Below are positions 22,274-29,630 of a stretch of DNA of 43,203 nt, piece after piece. Under the pieces are notes generated by a model, which was not told the origin of the DNA, made no database searches, and saw nothing but the letters and a program-made list of their open reading frames with translations. The translations under genes were made by a program, and so were the position numbers. The stretch is from a virus: positions 1 to 43,203 of the IMG/VR virus record IMGVR_UViG_3300027977_002333; one strand, given 5' to 3'. How positions within the stretch are numbered: position 1 is the first letter of the stretch; each line of letters starts with the position of its first letter.

Positions 22274-22969
22274 ATGAGCAATATCTGGAATATCCTCATA
22301 GAATGCAAGGACGATATCATCAAAGAATTTGATTTGCGAGGTCAAGAAATTCAAGAACCCGGCATGAGCAGATTCAATCAACCTGAAAATGGTTGGATCA
22401 ATAGAGTGTGGCAGACCGAACACTGTCGTCGCTGTCACATAGATGTGGTGGATGCTAGACAAAGCAAAGGTCTTTGGATGATGCATGTGTGTGTATTTCC
22501 CAATCTGCACAACAACGGTCCCATATATGGATTTGATGTCATAGCAGGAGAGCACAAGATGACAGGTGCATTCCATGACTTTTCACGCAGTTCAGGAGGA
22601 GAACAGCATCCACTGATAGAATGGTATCATCAAGCAGTGTCAGAGTTTGTGCCTAGTAAGAAAAGAAAATTGCCAGAGTGGGCATTGAATATATTTTCAG
22701 GCAGCATGATTGCTGCAGGCAATGTGCAAACTGATGAAGAAGCCACAGCCATAGTGAATCTTGCAGTGAACAATCTACGAGTGTATTTTGACAGCATAGG
22801 ACAATATGCTCACACTGCTAAGGAAGCAGACACCATTGAGGCACAGAACTATTACTGTCACAATCAACAACAGAATCCACACACACCCAGAGTGATGAAG
22901 AGTTTGGGTCTGGCCGAAGCAGATGTGGAATTGTTCTGTACTGATGCACTATTTCCCAAAATACGATAA
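22274..22969 (+). CDS. Ferredoxin-dependent bilin reductase (PcyX/PebS-type phage FDBR)
   Basis: 231 residues. The HY2-family core is clear: RRCHIDVV (Asp57), LWMMHVCVFP (His71), PIYGFDVIAGEHKMTGAFHDFS with the proton-donating Asp88. These enzymes reduce biliverdin with electrons from ferredoxin to make phycobilins. PcyA enzymes have Glu at the position of Asp57, so a four-electron phage type (PebS or PcyX, making phycoerythrobilin) is more likely. The exact class needs a tree. With ho1 it forms a complete heme-to-bilin pathway. Confidence 0.9.
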   Translation: MSNIWNILIECKDDIIKEFDLRGQEIQEPGMSRFNQPENGWINRVWQTEHCRRCHIDVVDARQSKGLWMMHVCVFPNLHNNGPIYGFDVIAGEHKMTGAFHDFSRSSGGEQHPLIEWYHQAVSEFVPSKKRKLPEWALNIFSGSMIAAGNVQTDEEATAIVNLAVNNLRVYFDSIGQYAHTAKEADTIEAQNYYCHNQQQNPHTPRVMKSLGLAEADVELFCTDALFPKIR

Positions 22970-23020
22970 ACCTGATTTAAAAAACCGCACAGTGCTTGAT
23001 TTTTTTTGGCGTTGCTGTGT

Positions 23021-23049
23021 TTGACAGACTGTGCCAATGTTGTTATAAT
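23021..23049 (+). promoter_or_regulatory. Sigma70-like early promoter, full consensus
   Basis: TTGACA, 17 bp, TATAAT, then 6 bp to the ATG at 23056. Confidence 0.85.
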
Positions 23050-23055
23050 GATAGT

Positions 23056-23244
23056 ATGATTACCAACACCTATCAAGAGGTCATCCGCAAAGTCAAAGTG
23101 ATTTACGAAAAGTCTTTGGAATTACAACAGATTATCAATCAAGTGCCCTGCACAGTGACCGAAAATGAATTGCATTATCTTATCAACGACATACAGGCTT
23201 TGTCAAGAGAAGTGGCCAATACCTACAACCTTATACAAAAATGA
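23056..23244 (+). CDS. Small helical early protein
   Basis: 62 residues from ATG 23056, 6 bp after an exact-consensus -10; the in-frame ATG at 22996 lies upstream of the promoter and is rejected. The sequence is helical throughout with one Cys. It is linked by ATGA to a metallopeptidase gene. Early timing and small size suggest a host-directed protein; family unknown. Confidence 0.75.
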   Translation: MITNTYQEVIRKVKVIYEKSLELQQIINQVPCTVTENELHYLINDIQALSREVANTYNLIQK

Positions 23245-23723
23245 TTATATCCATCACAGGCGGCAAGCCTAAACTCAAAGATCTAGCAGAAAGCATGATT
23301 AGATATGCTGCTGATCTACTGATGGATAAAAAACTCATTAAAAAATTAACAGTGGATTTGGAATTCAGCAGGACTTTGTACAAAGATGATGCCATGCTGG
23401 CTGAGATCGACTTTGATGACAGACTAAAAAAACCTAGAGAATTCACCATCACTGTGGACAGCACAGTGCCCATGAGACGCATTATGGAATCCATTGCCCA
23501 CGAGATGATACATCTCAAACAATATGCCACTGGCGAAATGCAAGACACAGACAGGTCTGAAGTGGTCAAATGGAAAGGACTGGACATTAATCTACAACAA
23601 TGGGAGTATTGGGATCGACCATGGGAGATAGAAGCTCATGGCAAAGAGTTGGGCATTTTCATTAGATGGGCTGAACATCACAATCACAGCAAAGAATCTT
23701 GGACACAGGAGCAATATGTCTAA
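23241..23723 (+). CDS. HExxH zinc metallopeptidase-like protein (zincin)
   Basis: 160 residues. Zinc-binding HEMIHLKQ (His87, Glu88, His91) sits after a beta strand, and PWEIEAHGKE downstream can supply the third ligand (Glu/His). The fold looks like SprT-like or other gluzincin peptidases. A second HExxH gene follows 125 bp later. Both are in an early transcription unit. Targets are unknown; cleavage of a host protein or a DNA-protein crosslink is possible. Confidence 0.8.
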   Translation: MIISITGGKPKLKDLAESMIRYAADLLMDKKLIKKLTVDLEFSRTLYKDDAMLAEIDFDDRLKKPREFTITVDSTVPMRRIMESIAHEMIHLKQYATGEMQDTDRSEVVKWKGLDINLQQWEYWDRPWEIEAHGKELGIFIRWAEHHNHSKESWTQEQYV

Positions 23724-23823
23724 AACACAGAATAAAACTCCCAGTTTACACAAGTTTTTTTATTCAGTTTTAACAATAATGCTGATATTGATGTTGCTTT
23801 GCCTGTGGGGAATACTTAAATAG
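23716..23823 (+). CDS. 35-residue membrane protein
   Basis: It starts at ATG 23716, overlapping the previous stop by 8 bp. A polar start (MSKTQNKTPSLHKF) is followed by one strong membrane helix (residues 14-34). Conserved small early membrane proteins of phages often interfere with host functions; no specific function can be given. Confidence 0.55.
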   Translation: MSKTQNKTPSLHKFFYSVLTIMLILMLLCLWGILK

Positions 23824-23847
23824 TGATGAAACATTTGGTGTGCTACT

Positions 23848-24309
23848 ATGAAAAAATCCAGTGCATTTGCTCATGTCAATAGGATCAAACGTGCCTGTGA
23901 ACGTCACAGTCATATAAAGAATTTTTATCCCACACTGAATCAAACCAAATATTGGTTTGGAATCCTCAACAAAGAAATTTTTGATTCCAAATTGAAAAGA
24001 CCACGCATCACTGTGAGTCAAAAGAAACAAGTGATGGGACAATGTGTGGCCCACTGGGACAGCAGGATTGCAGGACGCAGAGGCGAATGGGATCAAAAAA
24101 AAATACCCTATCACAATCCCACCATGCATTATCTAATAGAAATGCATCACAAGTTTAACACTTGGAGAGATTATATCGAAACACTGGCTCACGAAATGGT
24201 ACACTTGTATCAAATGACCGTGACCAAAGATCCCACAGCCAATCACAATGACAGCTTCTATGCTTGGAAGAATCGTTTCAAAAAGTTTGGATTAAATCTA
24301 AGTAGATAA
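23848..24309 (+). CDS. SprT-like zinc metallopeptidase
   Basis: 153 residues. The motif HEMVHLYQ (His115, Glu116, His119) and the later NHNDSFYAWKNRFKKFGL match the SprT-like domain, in which a third His (in NHNDSF) completes the zinc site. A basic N-terminal half may contact DNA. Cellular SPRTN/SprT-like enzymes cleave DNA-protein crosslinks. It is the second metallopeptidase in tandem. Confidence 0.82.
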   Translation: MKKSSAFAHVNRIKRACERHSHIKNFYPTLNQTKYWFGILNKEIFDSKLKRPRITVSQKKQVMGQCVAHWDSRIAGRRGEWDQKKIPYHNPTMHYLIEMHHKFNTWRDYIETLAHEMVHLYQMTVTKDPTANHNDSFYAWKNRFKKFGLNLSR

Positions 24310-24312
24310 CTC

Positions 24313-24492
24313 TTATTTATCAAAATTTGGATTTGTCAGGTGTTCTAGGGTGATTATTTCGTCTTTTGGTAAAACTTGTGTGTCTGATGCGTTCTTCACA
24401 ACAGATTTACTTTTTGCCCACGATTTATAAGACATTTCCTTGTCCGCTTTGGCTTCTATTCTTCTGATCTGTCTTAAACTCTTTTTGGACAT
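24313..24492 (-). CDS. Small basic minus-strand protein
   Basis: 59 residues from ATG 24492 (MSKKSLRQIRR...). An in-frame ATG at 24555 would lie upstream of the late promoter core and is less likely. Basic helical N-terminus, acidic C-terminus. No family recognised. Its late promoter transcribes across the early bS21 promoter. Confidence 0.6.
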   Translation of the reverse strand: MSKKSLRQIRRIEAKADKEMSYKSWAKSKSVVKNASDTQVLPKDEIITLEHLTNPNFDK

Positions 24493-24510
24493 ACAATACT
24501 TATCTCTAGG

Positions 24511-24539
24511 TTGACTTAGGCACCAAATAGTGCTATATT
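24511..24539 (+). promoter_or_regulatory. Sigma70-like early promoter for bS21
   Basis: TTGACT, 17 bp, TATATT; leader of about 27 nt before the ATG at 24573. Confidence 0.7.
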
Positions 24540-24545
24540 TTAGTA

Positions 24546-24552
24546 TATTTAA
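24546..24552 (-). promoter_or_regulatory. Late promoter core, minus strand
   Basis: TTAAATA on the minus strand, just downstream of and facing the bS21 early promoter. Confidence 0.5.
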
Positions 24553-24572
24553 CACAAACTAGAAAACATCGA

Positions 24573-24770
24573 ATGAAAGTTGAAGTAAGAAACAATAACG
24601 TGGAAAAGGCAATGCGTATTCTTAAGAAGAAACAGAAACGTGATGGTTTTTTCCAACTGCTCAAGGAAAAAGAATTTTATTCCAAGCCCAGTGAGCGAAA
24701 ACGTGAAGAGCGCAAGAAGAACATTGCCAACTGGAGACGAGCTAAGAAACTCAGAGATCAGCTGAGATAA
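24573..24770 (+). CDS. rpsU: Ribosomal protein bS21 homologue
   Basis: 65 residues, the family length. The pattern VEVRNNNVEKAMRILKKKQKRDG, then EFYSKPSERKREERKKN and a basic helical tail matches bS21: an N-terminal strand, a two-helix body and an Arg/Lys-rich end. bS21 sits near the 3' end of 16S rRNA and helps start-site recognition. Phage bS21 genes are known from pelagiphages and other aquatic phages and may replace the host copy. It is early, with its own promoter. In this genome many messages appear leaderless, so altered initiation is a plausible purpose. Confidence 0.92.
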   Translation: MKVEVRNNNVEKAMRILKKKQKRDGFFQLLKEKEFYSKPSERKREERKKNIANWRRAKKLRDQLR

Positions 24771-24773
24771 AAG

Positions 24774-24971
24774 ATGAAATGGTTAACTTACAAGTTGCCA
24801 GAACATCTTGTGATACATTATGGCATCATGCTGATGTTAATCACTGTGATAATGCCTGTGTTTTTTTTAGATAGAGATTTGGATTCTTGGGGGTATTTTA
24901 GTAATTTTATAATTTTTGATATAATTTATTACATTTGTTTTGAAAAATTTAACTTTACAATTGACGACTAA
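24774..24971 (+). CDS. Small two-helix membrane protein
   Basis: 65 residues, 3 bp after bS21. Two hydrophobic segments (about 12-31 and 42-57) separated by a charged DRDLDSW loop, acidic end. AT-rich codons compared with neighbours, which suggests recent arrival or weak constraint. Function unknown. Confidence 0.7.
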   Translation: MKWLTYKLPEHLVIHYGIMLMLITVIMPVFFLDRDLDSWGYFSNFIIFDIIYYICFEKFNFTIDD

Positions 24972-24982
24972 GATAGTATAAT
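24954..24982 (+). promoter_or_regulatory. Sigma70-like early promoter
   Basis: TTTACA, 17 bp, TATAAT, then 6 bp to the ATG at 24989. It overlaps the end of the membrane protein gene. Confidence 0.75.
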
Positions 24983-24988
24983 ACAAGT

Positions 24989-25201
24989 ATGAATCAAACA
25001 AATTCTTTGGACAAAGTTTCTGTGTATTGTTCTGACACTGATAAAACAGTACTAGCAGAAGTGTTGGAATTTAAACCTAGACAATTTTTAAATGTGGCCG
25101 TGGAGCGATCCATTAGACTCACTATGCGGTATGATGCCAAGCACAATCAATATGTGGGCAACATGGCCAATCTAGAATTTACTTCGAAAGGACCCAAATA
25201 A
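24989..25201 (+). CDS. Hypothetical small beta-rich early protein
   Basis: 70 residues with alternating strands ([37 protein letters not shown]). No signal peptide. The ATG is 6 bp after the -10, predicted leaderless. clpP begins 1 bp after its stop, so both share the promoter. Family not recognised. Confidence 0.75.
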   Translation: MNQTNSLDKVSVYCSDTDKTVLAEVLEFKPRQFLNVAVERSIRLTMRYDAKHNQYVGNMANLEFTSKGPK

Positions 25202-25202
25202 T

Positions 25203-25793
25203 ATGCCATCATTGGTGCCCATAGTTATAGAACAAGAAGCCAGAGGCGAACGATCCTACGACATATACAGTCGACTGCTCAAAGATAGGTTAGTGATGTT
25301 GGACACAGATGTGAATCCAATCAGTGCCAGTCTTATAGTGAGTCAACTTTTATTTTTAGAAAGCGAAACAGTCAAACCCATACACTTCTACATCAATTCT
25401 CCAGGAGGATTGGTCACAGCAGGTTTGGGCATCTATGACACCATGCAATATATCAAATCACCTGTGTACACCTATGTGATTGGTCAGGCTTGCTCTATGG
25501 GCAGTCTATTAGCACAATCAGGTGCACCAGGACACAGATACATGCTGAAACATGCTAGACACATGATACACCAACCATCAGGTGGCACTCAAGGTCAAGC
25601 CACAGACATACAGATTCATGCTCAAGAGATCCTTAAACTGAAAAAGGAACTCACTCAGATCTACGTCACACACAATTCCAAAGGCAAAACCTTTGATCAA
25701 TTGAGTGCTGACATGGAGCGAGACAAATTTATGAATGCGCAAGAGTCGCTTGAGTATGGATTGATAGATAAAATTCTATCCAAAAAAGACTAA
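25203..25793 (+). CDS. clpP: ClpP protease subunit
   Basis: 196 residues, full length. Catalytic triad present: Ser98 ([10 protein letters not shown]), His123 ([10 protein letters not shown]), Asp174 (MERDKFM). The N-terminal [20 protein letters not shown] that docks on ClpX/ClpA is intact. ClpP forms a 14-subunit chamber that degrades unfolded proteins fed by ClpX or ClpA, including tmRNA-tagged ones. The phage enzyme must use host ATPases, as none is seen here. With clpS and tmRNA it builds a degradation set. Confidence 0.95.
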   Translation: MPSLVPIVIEQEARGERSYDIYSRLLKDRLVMLDTDVNPISASLIVSQLLFLESETVKPIHFYINSPGGLVTAGLGIYDTMQYIKSPVYTYVIGQACSMGSLLAQSGAPGHRYMLKHARHMIHQPSGGTQGQATDIQIHAQEILKLKKELTQIYVTHNSKGKTFDQLSADMERDKFMNAQESLEYGLIDKILSKKD

Positions 25794-25820
25794 AAACGGA
25801 GAACAAAGATGAAAAAACGA

Positions 25821-25849
25821 TTGACTAGAATCAAAAATTCTAGTAATAT
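25821..25849 (+). promoter_or_regulatory. Sigma70-like promoter inside an apparent ORF
   Basis: TTGACT, 17 bp, TAATAT; start near 25856, leader with hairpin AGAAGC-TTT-GCTTCT (25866-25880) before ATG 25920. Confidence 0.6.
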
Positions 25850-25919
25850 ATTAACAAGATTATTTAGAAGCTTTGCTTCTGATAATACAACAACTAGAAA
25901 ACAAGAAGGAGTCATCTCA

Positions 25920-26183
25920 ATGAGAAGATCAACTAGTATACAAGACAGAGTAGAAGCCGCTTTAGAAGCTGGCGAAGCTCTTACAGCAGCAGCCATCAAA
26001 AATAGATTTGGTGCCGCTAACCCAGGTGCAGTAATTCAAAGCCTAAGATTCAAAGGCTTCCCAGTATTCTTAAACACAAATAAGAGAACTGGCGCAAAAG
26101 TTTACAGAACTGGCAAAGCCCCAAGAAAAGTTATTGGTGCTGGCTATCAAGCAATCGCAAAAGGCTTGATCAACGTAGAATAA
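25920..26183 (+). CDS. Small conserved phage protein, winged-helix-like
   Basis: 87 residues from ATG 25920, preceded by AAGGAG. Longer frames from 25809 run through a promoter and a hairpin, so I reject that start. SIQDRVEAALEAGEALTAAAIKNRFGAANPGAVIQSLRFKGF, in two halves, looks like a helix-turn-helix pair followed by a wing (VFLNTNKRTGAKVYRTG). Similar small proteins are, as I recall, common in marine T4-like phages. Strong signals and a terminator indicate high expression. Likely DNA-binding. Confidence 0.78.
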   Translation: MRRSTSIQDRVEAALEAGEALTAAAIKNRFGAANPGAVIQSLRFKGFPVFLNTNKRTGAKVYRTGKAPRKVIGAGYQAIAKGLINVE

Positions 26184-26204
26184 TTTCTACTTCTGTTAGT
26201 TAGG

Positions 26205-26234
26205 AAAAGGGTGGTTCTAGTAGCCGCCCTTTTT
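26205..26234 (+). terminator. Intrinsic terminator
   Basis: GGGTGGTT pairs with the AGCCGCCC side over 8 bp (two G-U pairs), flanked by four A on the left and five T on the right. Confidence 0.85.
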
Positions 26235-26303
26235 CATTTGTGCAAATCCTTTGTAAGTCATTGATTTTATTGACTTTTAAAGGTTAAACACAAGAAATAT
26301 AAT

Positions 26304-26332
26304 TTGACTTTTGAATTCAAAGAAGTTATTAT
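26304..26332 (+). promoter_or_regulatory. Sigma70-like promoter for the AAA+ ATPase operon
   Basis: TTGACT, 17 bp, TATTAT; the leader of about 45 nt carries three direct repeats. Confidence 0.65.
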
Positions 26333-26342
26333 ATATATACAT

Positions 26343-26380
26343 TAGGCAAAATACAACTTAGGCAAACAACCATAGGCAAA
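26343..26380 (+). repeat. Three direct repeats of TAGGCAAA in the leader
   Basis: TAGGCAAA at 26343, 26359 and 26373 (spacing 16 and 14). The last copy sits at ribosome binding distance from ATG 26384. Confidence 0.75.
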
Positions 26381-26383
26381 CAT

Positions 26384-27388
26384 ATGAAAAAACAAATATA
26401 CGTGCTAGAAGGCAGTTATAGAAGTAAGAAGATAGAAAATCAAGTATTCGAAATGGTCAAACCATATCATCCATATCCGCACAAACCAGGTGGCTTCGTC
26501 ACAGTCAAAGTGGAAGATATCAAAGAATTTCCAGGTGCCACAGACAAAGAGATCAGAGTATCTGTGGAATCTGAATCGCAATTGAGAGACAAAGCACCAG
26601 AAGCTCCCAAAGAAGAGAGCGATACAGAAGTGGTAGAAAGATTAAGAAAAAGATTCGACATATTAACAGACATGACCAAAGCCTGCAAAAGAGGCGATGT
26701 GAGAGCAATGATTGTGTCAGGACCTCCAGGCGTGGGTAAATCCTTTGGAGTAGAAGCAGTGCTACAAAAACATGACATCCTAGCCACACTGGGCAACAGC
26801 AAACCCAAGTATGAAGTGGTCAAAGGTGCTATGAGTGCATTGGGCTTGTATTGCAAACTGTATCATTTCAAAGAGAAGGACAATGTGTTGGTGTTTGATG
26901 ACTGCGACAGTATATTATTAGAGGACTTATCTTTGAACATATTGAAGGCAGCATTGGATTCCAAAAGAACTAGAAGAATTTGTTGGAACACAGAAGCATA
27001 CAGATTGAGAGAAGAAGGTGTGCCCAGCAGTTTTGAATTCAAAGGTTCGGCCATATTCATCACCAACATCAAATTTGACAATGTGAAGAGTAAAAAACTA
27101 AGAGACCATTTGGAAGCATTGGAGTCCAGAAGTCACTATATTGATCTCACAATTGATACCATTAGAGAAAAGATATTGAGAATTAGACAGATTGTCACAG
27201 ATGGTATGTTGAAAGAATATGAATTGACTCCTGAAACTGAAAATCAGATAGTGGAGTTTGTGGTGGAGCATCAACGCAGACTGAGAGAGATCAGTCTTAG
27301 AACTGTGCTGAAGGTAGCAGATTTGGCCAAAGCATTTCCCAACACTTGGGCAGAAACTGCCGCTCATACCATATTAAAACCTAGATAG
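26384..27388 (+). CDS. AAA+ ATPase
   Basis: 334 residues. Walker A GPPGVGKS (113-120), Walker B NVLVFDDCD (167-174), later SAIFITNIKFD (sensor 1, polar) and a C-terminal helical lid. The 100-residue N-terminal part is specific. It is not the T4 clamp loader or a replicative helicase by motif. It is followed 6 bp later by DNA ligase, suggesting a role in DNA metabolism. Function remains general. Confidence 0.85.
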   Translation: MKKQIYVLEGSYRSKKIENQVFEMVKPYHPYPHKPGGFVTVKVEDIKEFPGATDKEIRVSVESESQLRDKAPEAPKEESDTEVVERLRKRFDILTDMTKACKRGDVRAMIVSGPPGVGKSFGVEAVLQKHDILATLGNSKPKYEVVKGAMSALGLYCKLYHFKEKDNVLVFDDCDSILLEDLSLNILKAALDSKRTRRICWNTEAYRLREEGVPSSFEFKGSAIFITNIKFDNVKSKKLRDHLEALESRSHYIDLTIDTIREKILRIRQIVTDGMLKEYELTPETENQIVEFVVEHQRRLREISLRTVLKVADLAKAFPNTWAETAAHTILKPR

Positions 27389-27393
27389 TATCC

Positions 27394-28728
27394 ATGAGAA
27401 CACAACCACAAGAAGTAATTGCTAAACTGGAAGCAGACAACAGCAGATTGGCCAAAGAAGCCATTCTGTTGTCCGCTATGAAAGAAGGCCTAGATGAATT
27501 CTTTGAAGGTGTGCGTATGTGTTTGGACAAACTGTACACTTTTGGAGTGAAGCAAGTGCCTGAAAAAGACACAGTTATCCAAGGTCAAGGCTGTGAATGG
27601 AAGATATTCAAACAGTTGGCAGAGCAACTGCATCGTAGAGAACTCACAGGACATGCCGCACGTGATGCCATCAACCTTGTGATGAGTTCAGCCACAGCAG
27701 AACAATGGAATGGTTTTTACAGAAGAATACTGATCAAAGACTTAAGATGTGGAGTCAGCGAAAAAACTGTGAACAGTGTGGCCACCAAGAACAAATTTAA
27801 ACAATATGAAGTGCCAGTGTTCACTTGTCAATTGGCACATGACAGCGCCAATCATGAAAAGAAGCTGGTAGGCAAAAAGATGTTGGAAGTCAAACTGGAT
27901 GGAGTAAGGGTGATCACTATTGTGTATCCAGATGGCAAAGTGGACATGTTCAGCCGCAATGGCAAAGAGTTTACCAACTTTGGACACATCGCAGAACAGA
28001 TATCGCAAGTGGTCAAGAAAAGCCCACCACCTTATGCTGTGGTGTTGGATGGTGAAGTGATGAGTGAAAACTTCCAAGACTTAATGAAGCAGGTACATCG
28101 CAAAGAATCCGCAGGTGCTTTGGATGCTGTGTTGCACTTGTTTGATTTTTTACCATTGTCTAATTTTATGGAAGGCTATTGGGATAAGAAGCAGTCGGAC
28201 AGAACTGCTATGGTCAAGGCTTGGTACGATGAGCATAAAACCAATTTAAACGCCGTCACAGTGCTGGCACATGAGATTGTGGACTTAGACACTGTGGAAG
28301 GACAAAAGACCTACACAGACGTTAATAAGAGGGCAGTAGCAGGTGGATATGAAGGCATCATGATCAAAGACATGGATGCTCCATATGAATGCAAAAGAAG
28401 CCATGCTTGGTTGAAGTTGAAACCATTTATTGAAGTGAGCTTGACTGTGAAATCTGTGGAAGAAGGCACAGGCAGGAATGTGGGCAAACTGGGAGCATTC
28501 ATTGTGGAAGGCACTGACGATGGCAAATTTATTAAGACCAATGTGGGCTCAGGATTGACTGATGAAGAAAGAGATGAGTTTTGGAAGGATAGTAAATCTT
28601 TAATAGGACAAGTGATTGAAGTGAGAGCAGATGCTATCACACAGAATCAAGATGCTGTGAATGAATATTCATTGCGTTTTCCAAGATTTATGAAGTTTAG
28701 AGGCTTTGCCAAAGGAGAAAAACTGTGA
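27394..28728 (+). CDS. ATP-dependent DNA ligase
   Basis: 444 residues, close to T4 gp30. Nucleotidyltransferase motif I is EVKLDGVR (adenylated Lys167), motif III is DMFSRNGKEFTN, motif IV follows in LDGEVM, and motif V is YEGIMIKDMDAPYECKRSHAWLKLK. The N-terminal domain contains RILIKDLRCGVSEKT, as in T4-type ligases. It seals nicks during replication and repair. Its end (AAAGGAG) provides the ribosome binding site for the next gene. Confidence 0.95.
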   Translation: MRTQPQEVIAKLEADNSRLAKEAILLSAMKEGLDEFFEGVRMCLDKLYTFGVKQVPEKDTVIQGQGCEWKIFKQLAEQLHRRELTGHAARDAINLVMSSATAEQWNGFYRRILIKDLRCGVSEKTVNSVATKNKFKQYEVPVFTCQLAHDSANHEKKLVGKKMLEVKLDGVRVITIVYPDGKVDMFSRNGKEFTNFGHIAEQISQVVKKSPPPYAVVLDGEVMSENFQDLMKQVHRKESAGALDAVLHLFDFLPLSNFMEGYWDKKQSDRTAMVKAWYDEHKTNLNAVTVLAHEIVDLDTVEGQKTYTDVNKRAVAGGYEGIMIKDMDAPYECKRSHAWLKLKPFIEVSLTVKSVEEGTGRNVGKLGAFIVEGTDDGKFIKTNVGSGLTDEERDEFWKDSKSLIGQVIEVRADAITQNQDAVNEYSLRFPRFMKFRGFAKGEKL

Positions 28729-28913
28729 GCGAGCTGGAAATAATCAAAAAAGCAATGATGGAAAACAAAAAACTATTTTTGAGTGAGATGAAACAGTTGA
28801 ATGACAAGGTAGATGCTTTGAACACCAAATTAAGCAAACACATATCATTCATTGAACAGGTGTATGCTCCGTTGAGCAACAGCATAGATAAATTTAAAAA
28901 ATTATTCAAATGA
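28725..28913 (+). CDS. Small coiled-coil protein
   Basis: 62 residues with a GTG start at 28725 (AAAGGAG 8 bp before, GTGA overlap with the ligase stop). Helical heptad pattern from residue 10 to 45, basic end. It overlaps the next gene by ATGA. No family recognised. Confidence 0.7.
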   Translation: MSELEIIKKAMMENKKLFLSEMKQLNDKVDALNTKLSKHISFIEQVYAPLSNSIDKFKKLFK

Positions 28914-29197
28914 AAAACATATTCAAACACATATTGCCTGAACTGTTTGATGTAGACACTGCTTTTAATAGTTCATTGCCTAAGGTCACTAGATTTCAAA
29001 TACTGATGGTTCTTGCCACCATGTGGGCTTTTATATTTGCACTTATTACTGCAGAATTCATACATTTCGGCATTAATGTGACCACCAGTGTGATTGCCCA
29101 TGCTTTGGTGATAGGTGGTATTATCTTCACAAGAAAAAAACTAAATCAGAGGATTGACGGCTACAATGGTCGAGGATTGGGTGGAGAACACGAATGA
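28910..29197 (+). CDS. Two-helix membrane protein
   Basis: 95 residues with two membrane segments (about 28-50 and 56-74) and a charged C-terminal tail (RKKLNQRIDGYNGRGLGGEHE). Coupled by ATGA to genes on both sides. It may work with the coiled-coil proteins of the same operon; function unknown. Confidence 0.72.
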   Translation: MKNIFKHILPELFDVDTAFNSSLPKVTRFQILMVLATMWAFIFALITAEFIHFGINVTTSVIAHALVIGGIIFTRKKLNQRIDGYNGRGLGGEHE

Positions 29198-29409
29198 AAA
29201 AATACACTGTGGATATTGCCGTGGGTGACTATGTGGCAGTGGGTCGTTTTAGAAACGTGACCACGCAGATCAAAGATATCACAGTGGATGATCACGGTCA
29301 GCCCATCATACACACCAACAAAGGCCCTAAAAAATTATTCAGTTGCAGACTGACCAAACTGGAACCTGGCAGCAAAACACCACGCCAAATATTACAGGAG
29401 AAAAAATGA
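29194..29409 (+). CDS. Small beta-rich protein
   Basis: 71 residues; short barrel-like pattern (YTVDIAVGDYVAVGRFRN, ITVDDHGQPIIHTNKGPKKLF). No cysteine pair or catalytic motif. ATGA overlap on both ends. Not recognised. Confidence 0.72.
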   Translation: MKKYTVDIAVGDYVAVGRFRNVTTQIKDITVDDHGQPIIHTNKGPKKLFSCRLTKLEPGSKTPRQILQEKK

Positions 29410-29621
29410 ATCAAGACATCACACTGTTGATGGGCATCATACTGTTGATGATGTTGGGTGCAGTGTTGGGGTGGTATCTGTGTGAAAGATGGTATTCCAA
29501 ACGAATTCTTGTCATACTGGAAGAGTGTAAAAAATTAAATGCTGCCACCATCACACTGTGGCAAGACATACTGAAACACAAAGAAAAAAGTCTTCAAGAT
29601 CAAGACCACACATCGAAATAG
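29406..29621 (+). CDS. Single-pass membrane protein
   Basis: 71 residues from ATG 29406 (GGAG nearby, ATGA overlap); an ATG at 29343 is inside the previous gene. One N-terminal membrane helix (5-24), then a soluble amphipathic helix and charged tail. The topology is like an i-spanin or small holin regulator, but nothing more supports that. Confidence 0.68.
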   Translation: MNQDITLLMGIILLMMLGAVLGWYLCERWYSKRILVILEECKKLNAATITLWQDILKHKEKSLQDQDHTSK

Positions 29622-29630
29622 GTTGATTTT

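Noticed and set aside
22981-23020. Possible terminator with a T8 run after the bilin reductase
   Set aside because: The stem before the T-run is only about 3 bp; too weak to call.
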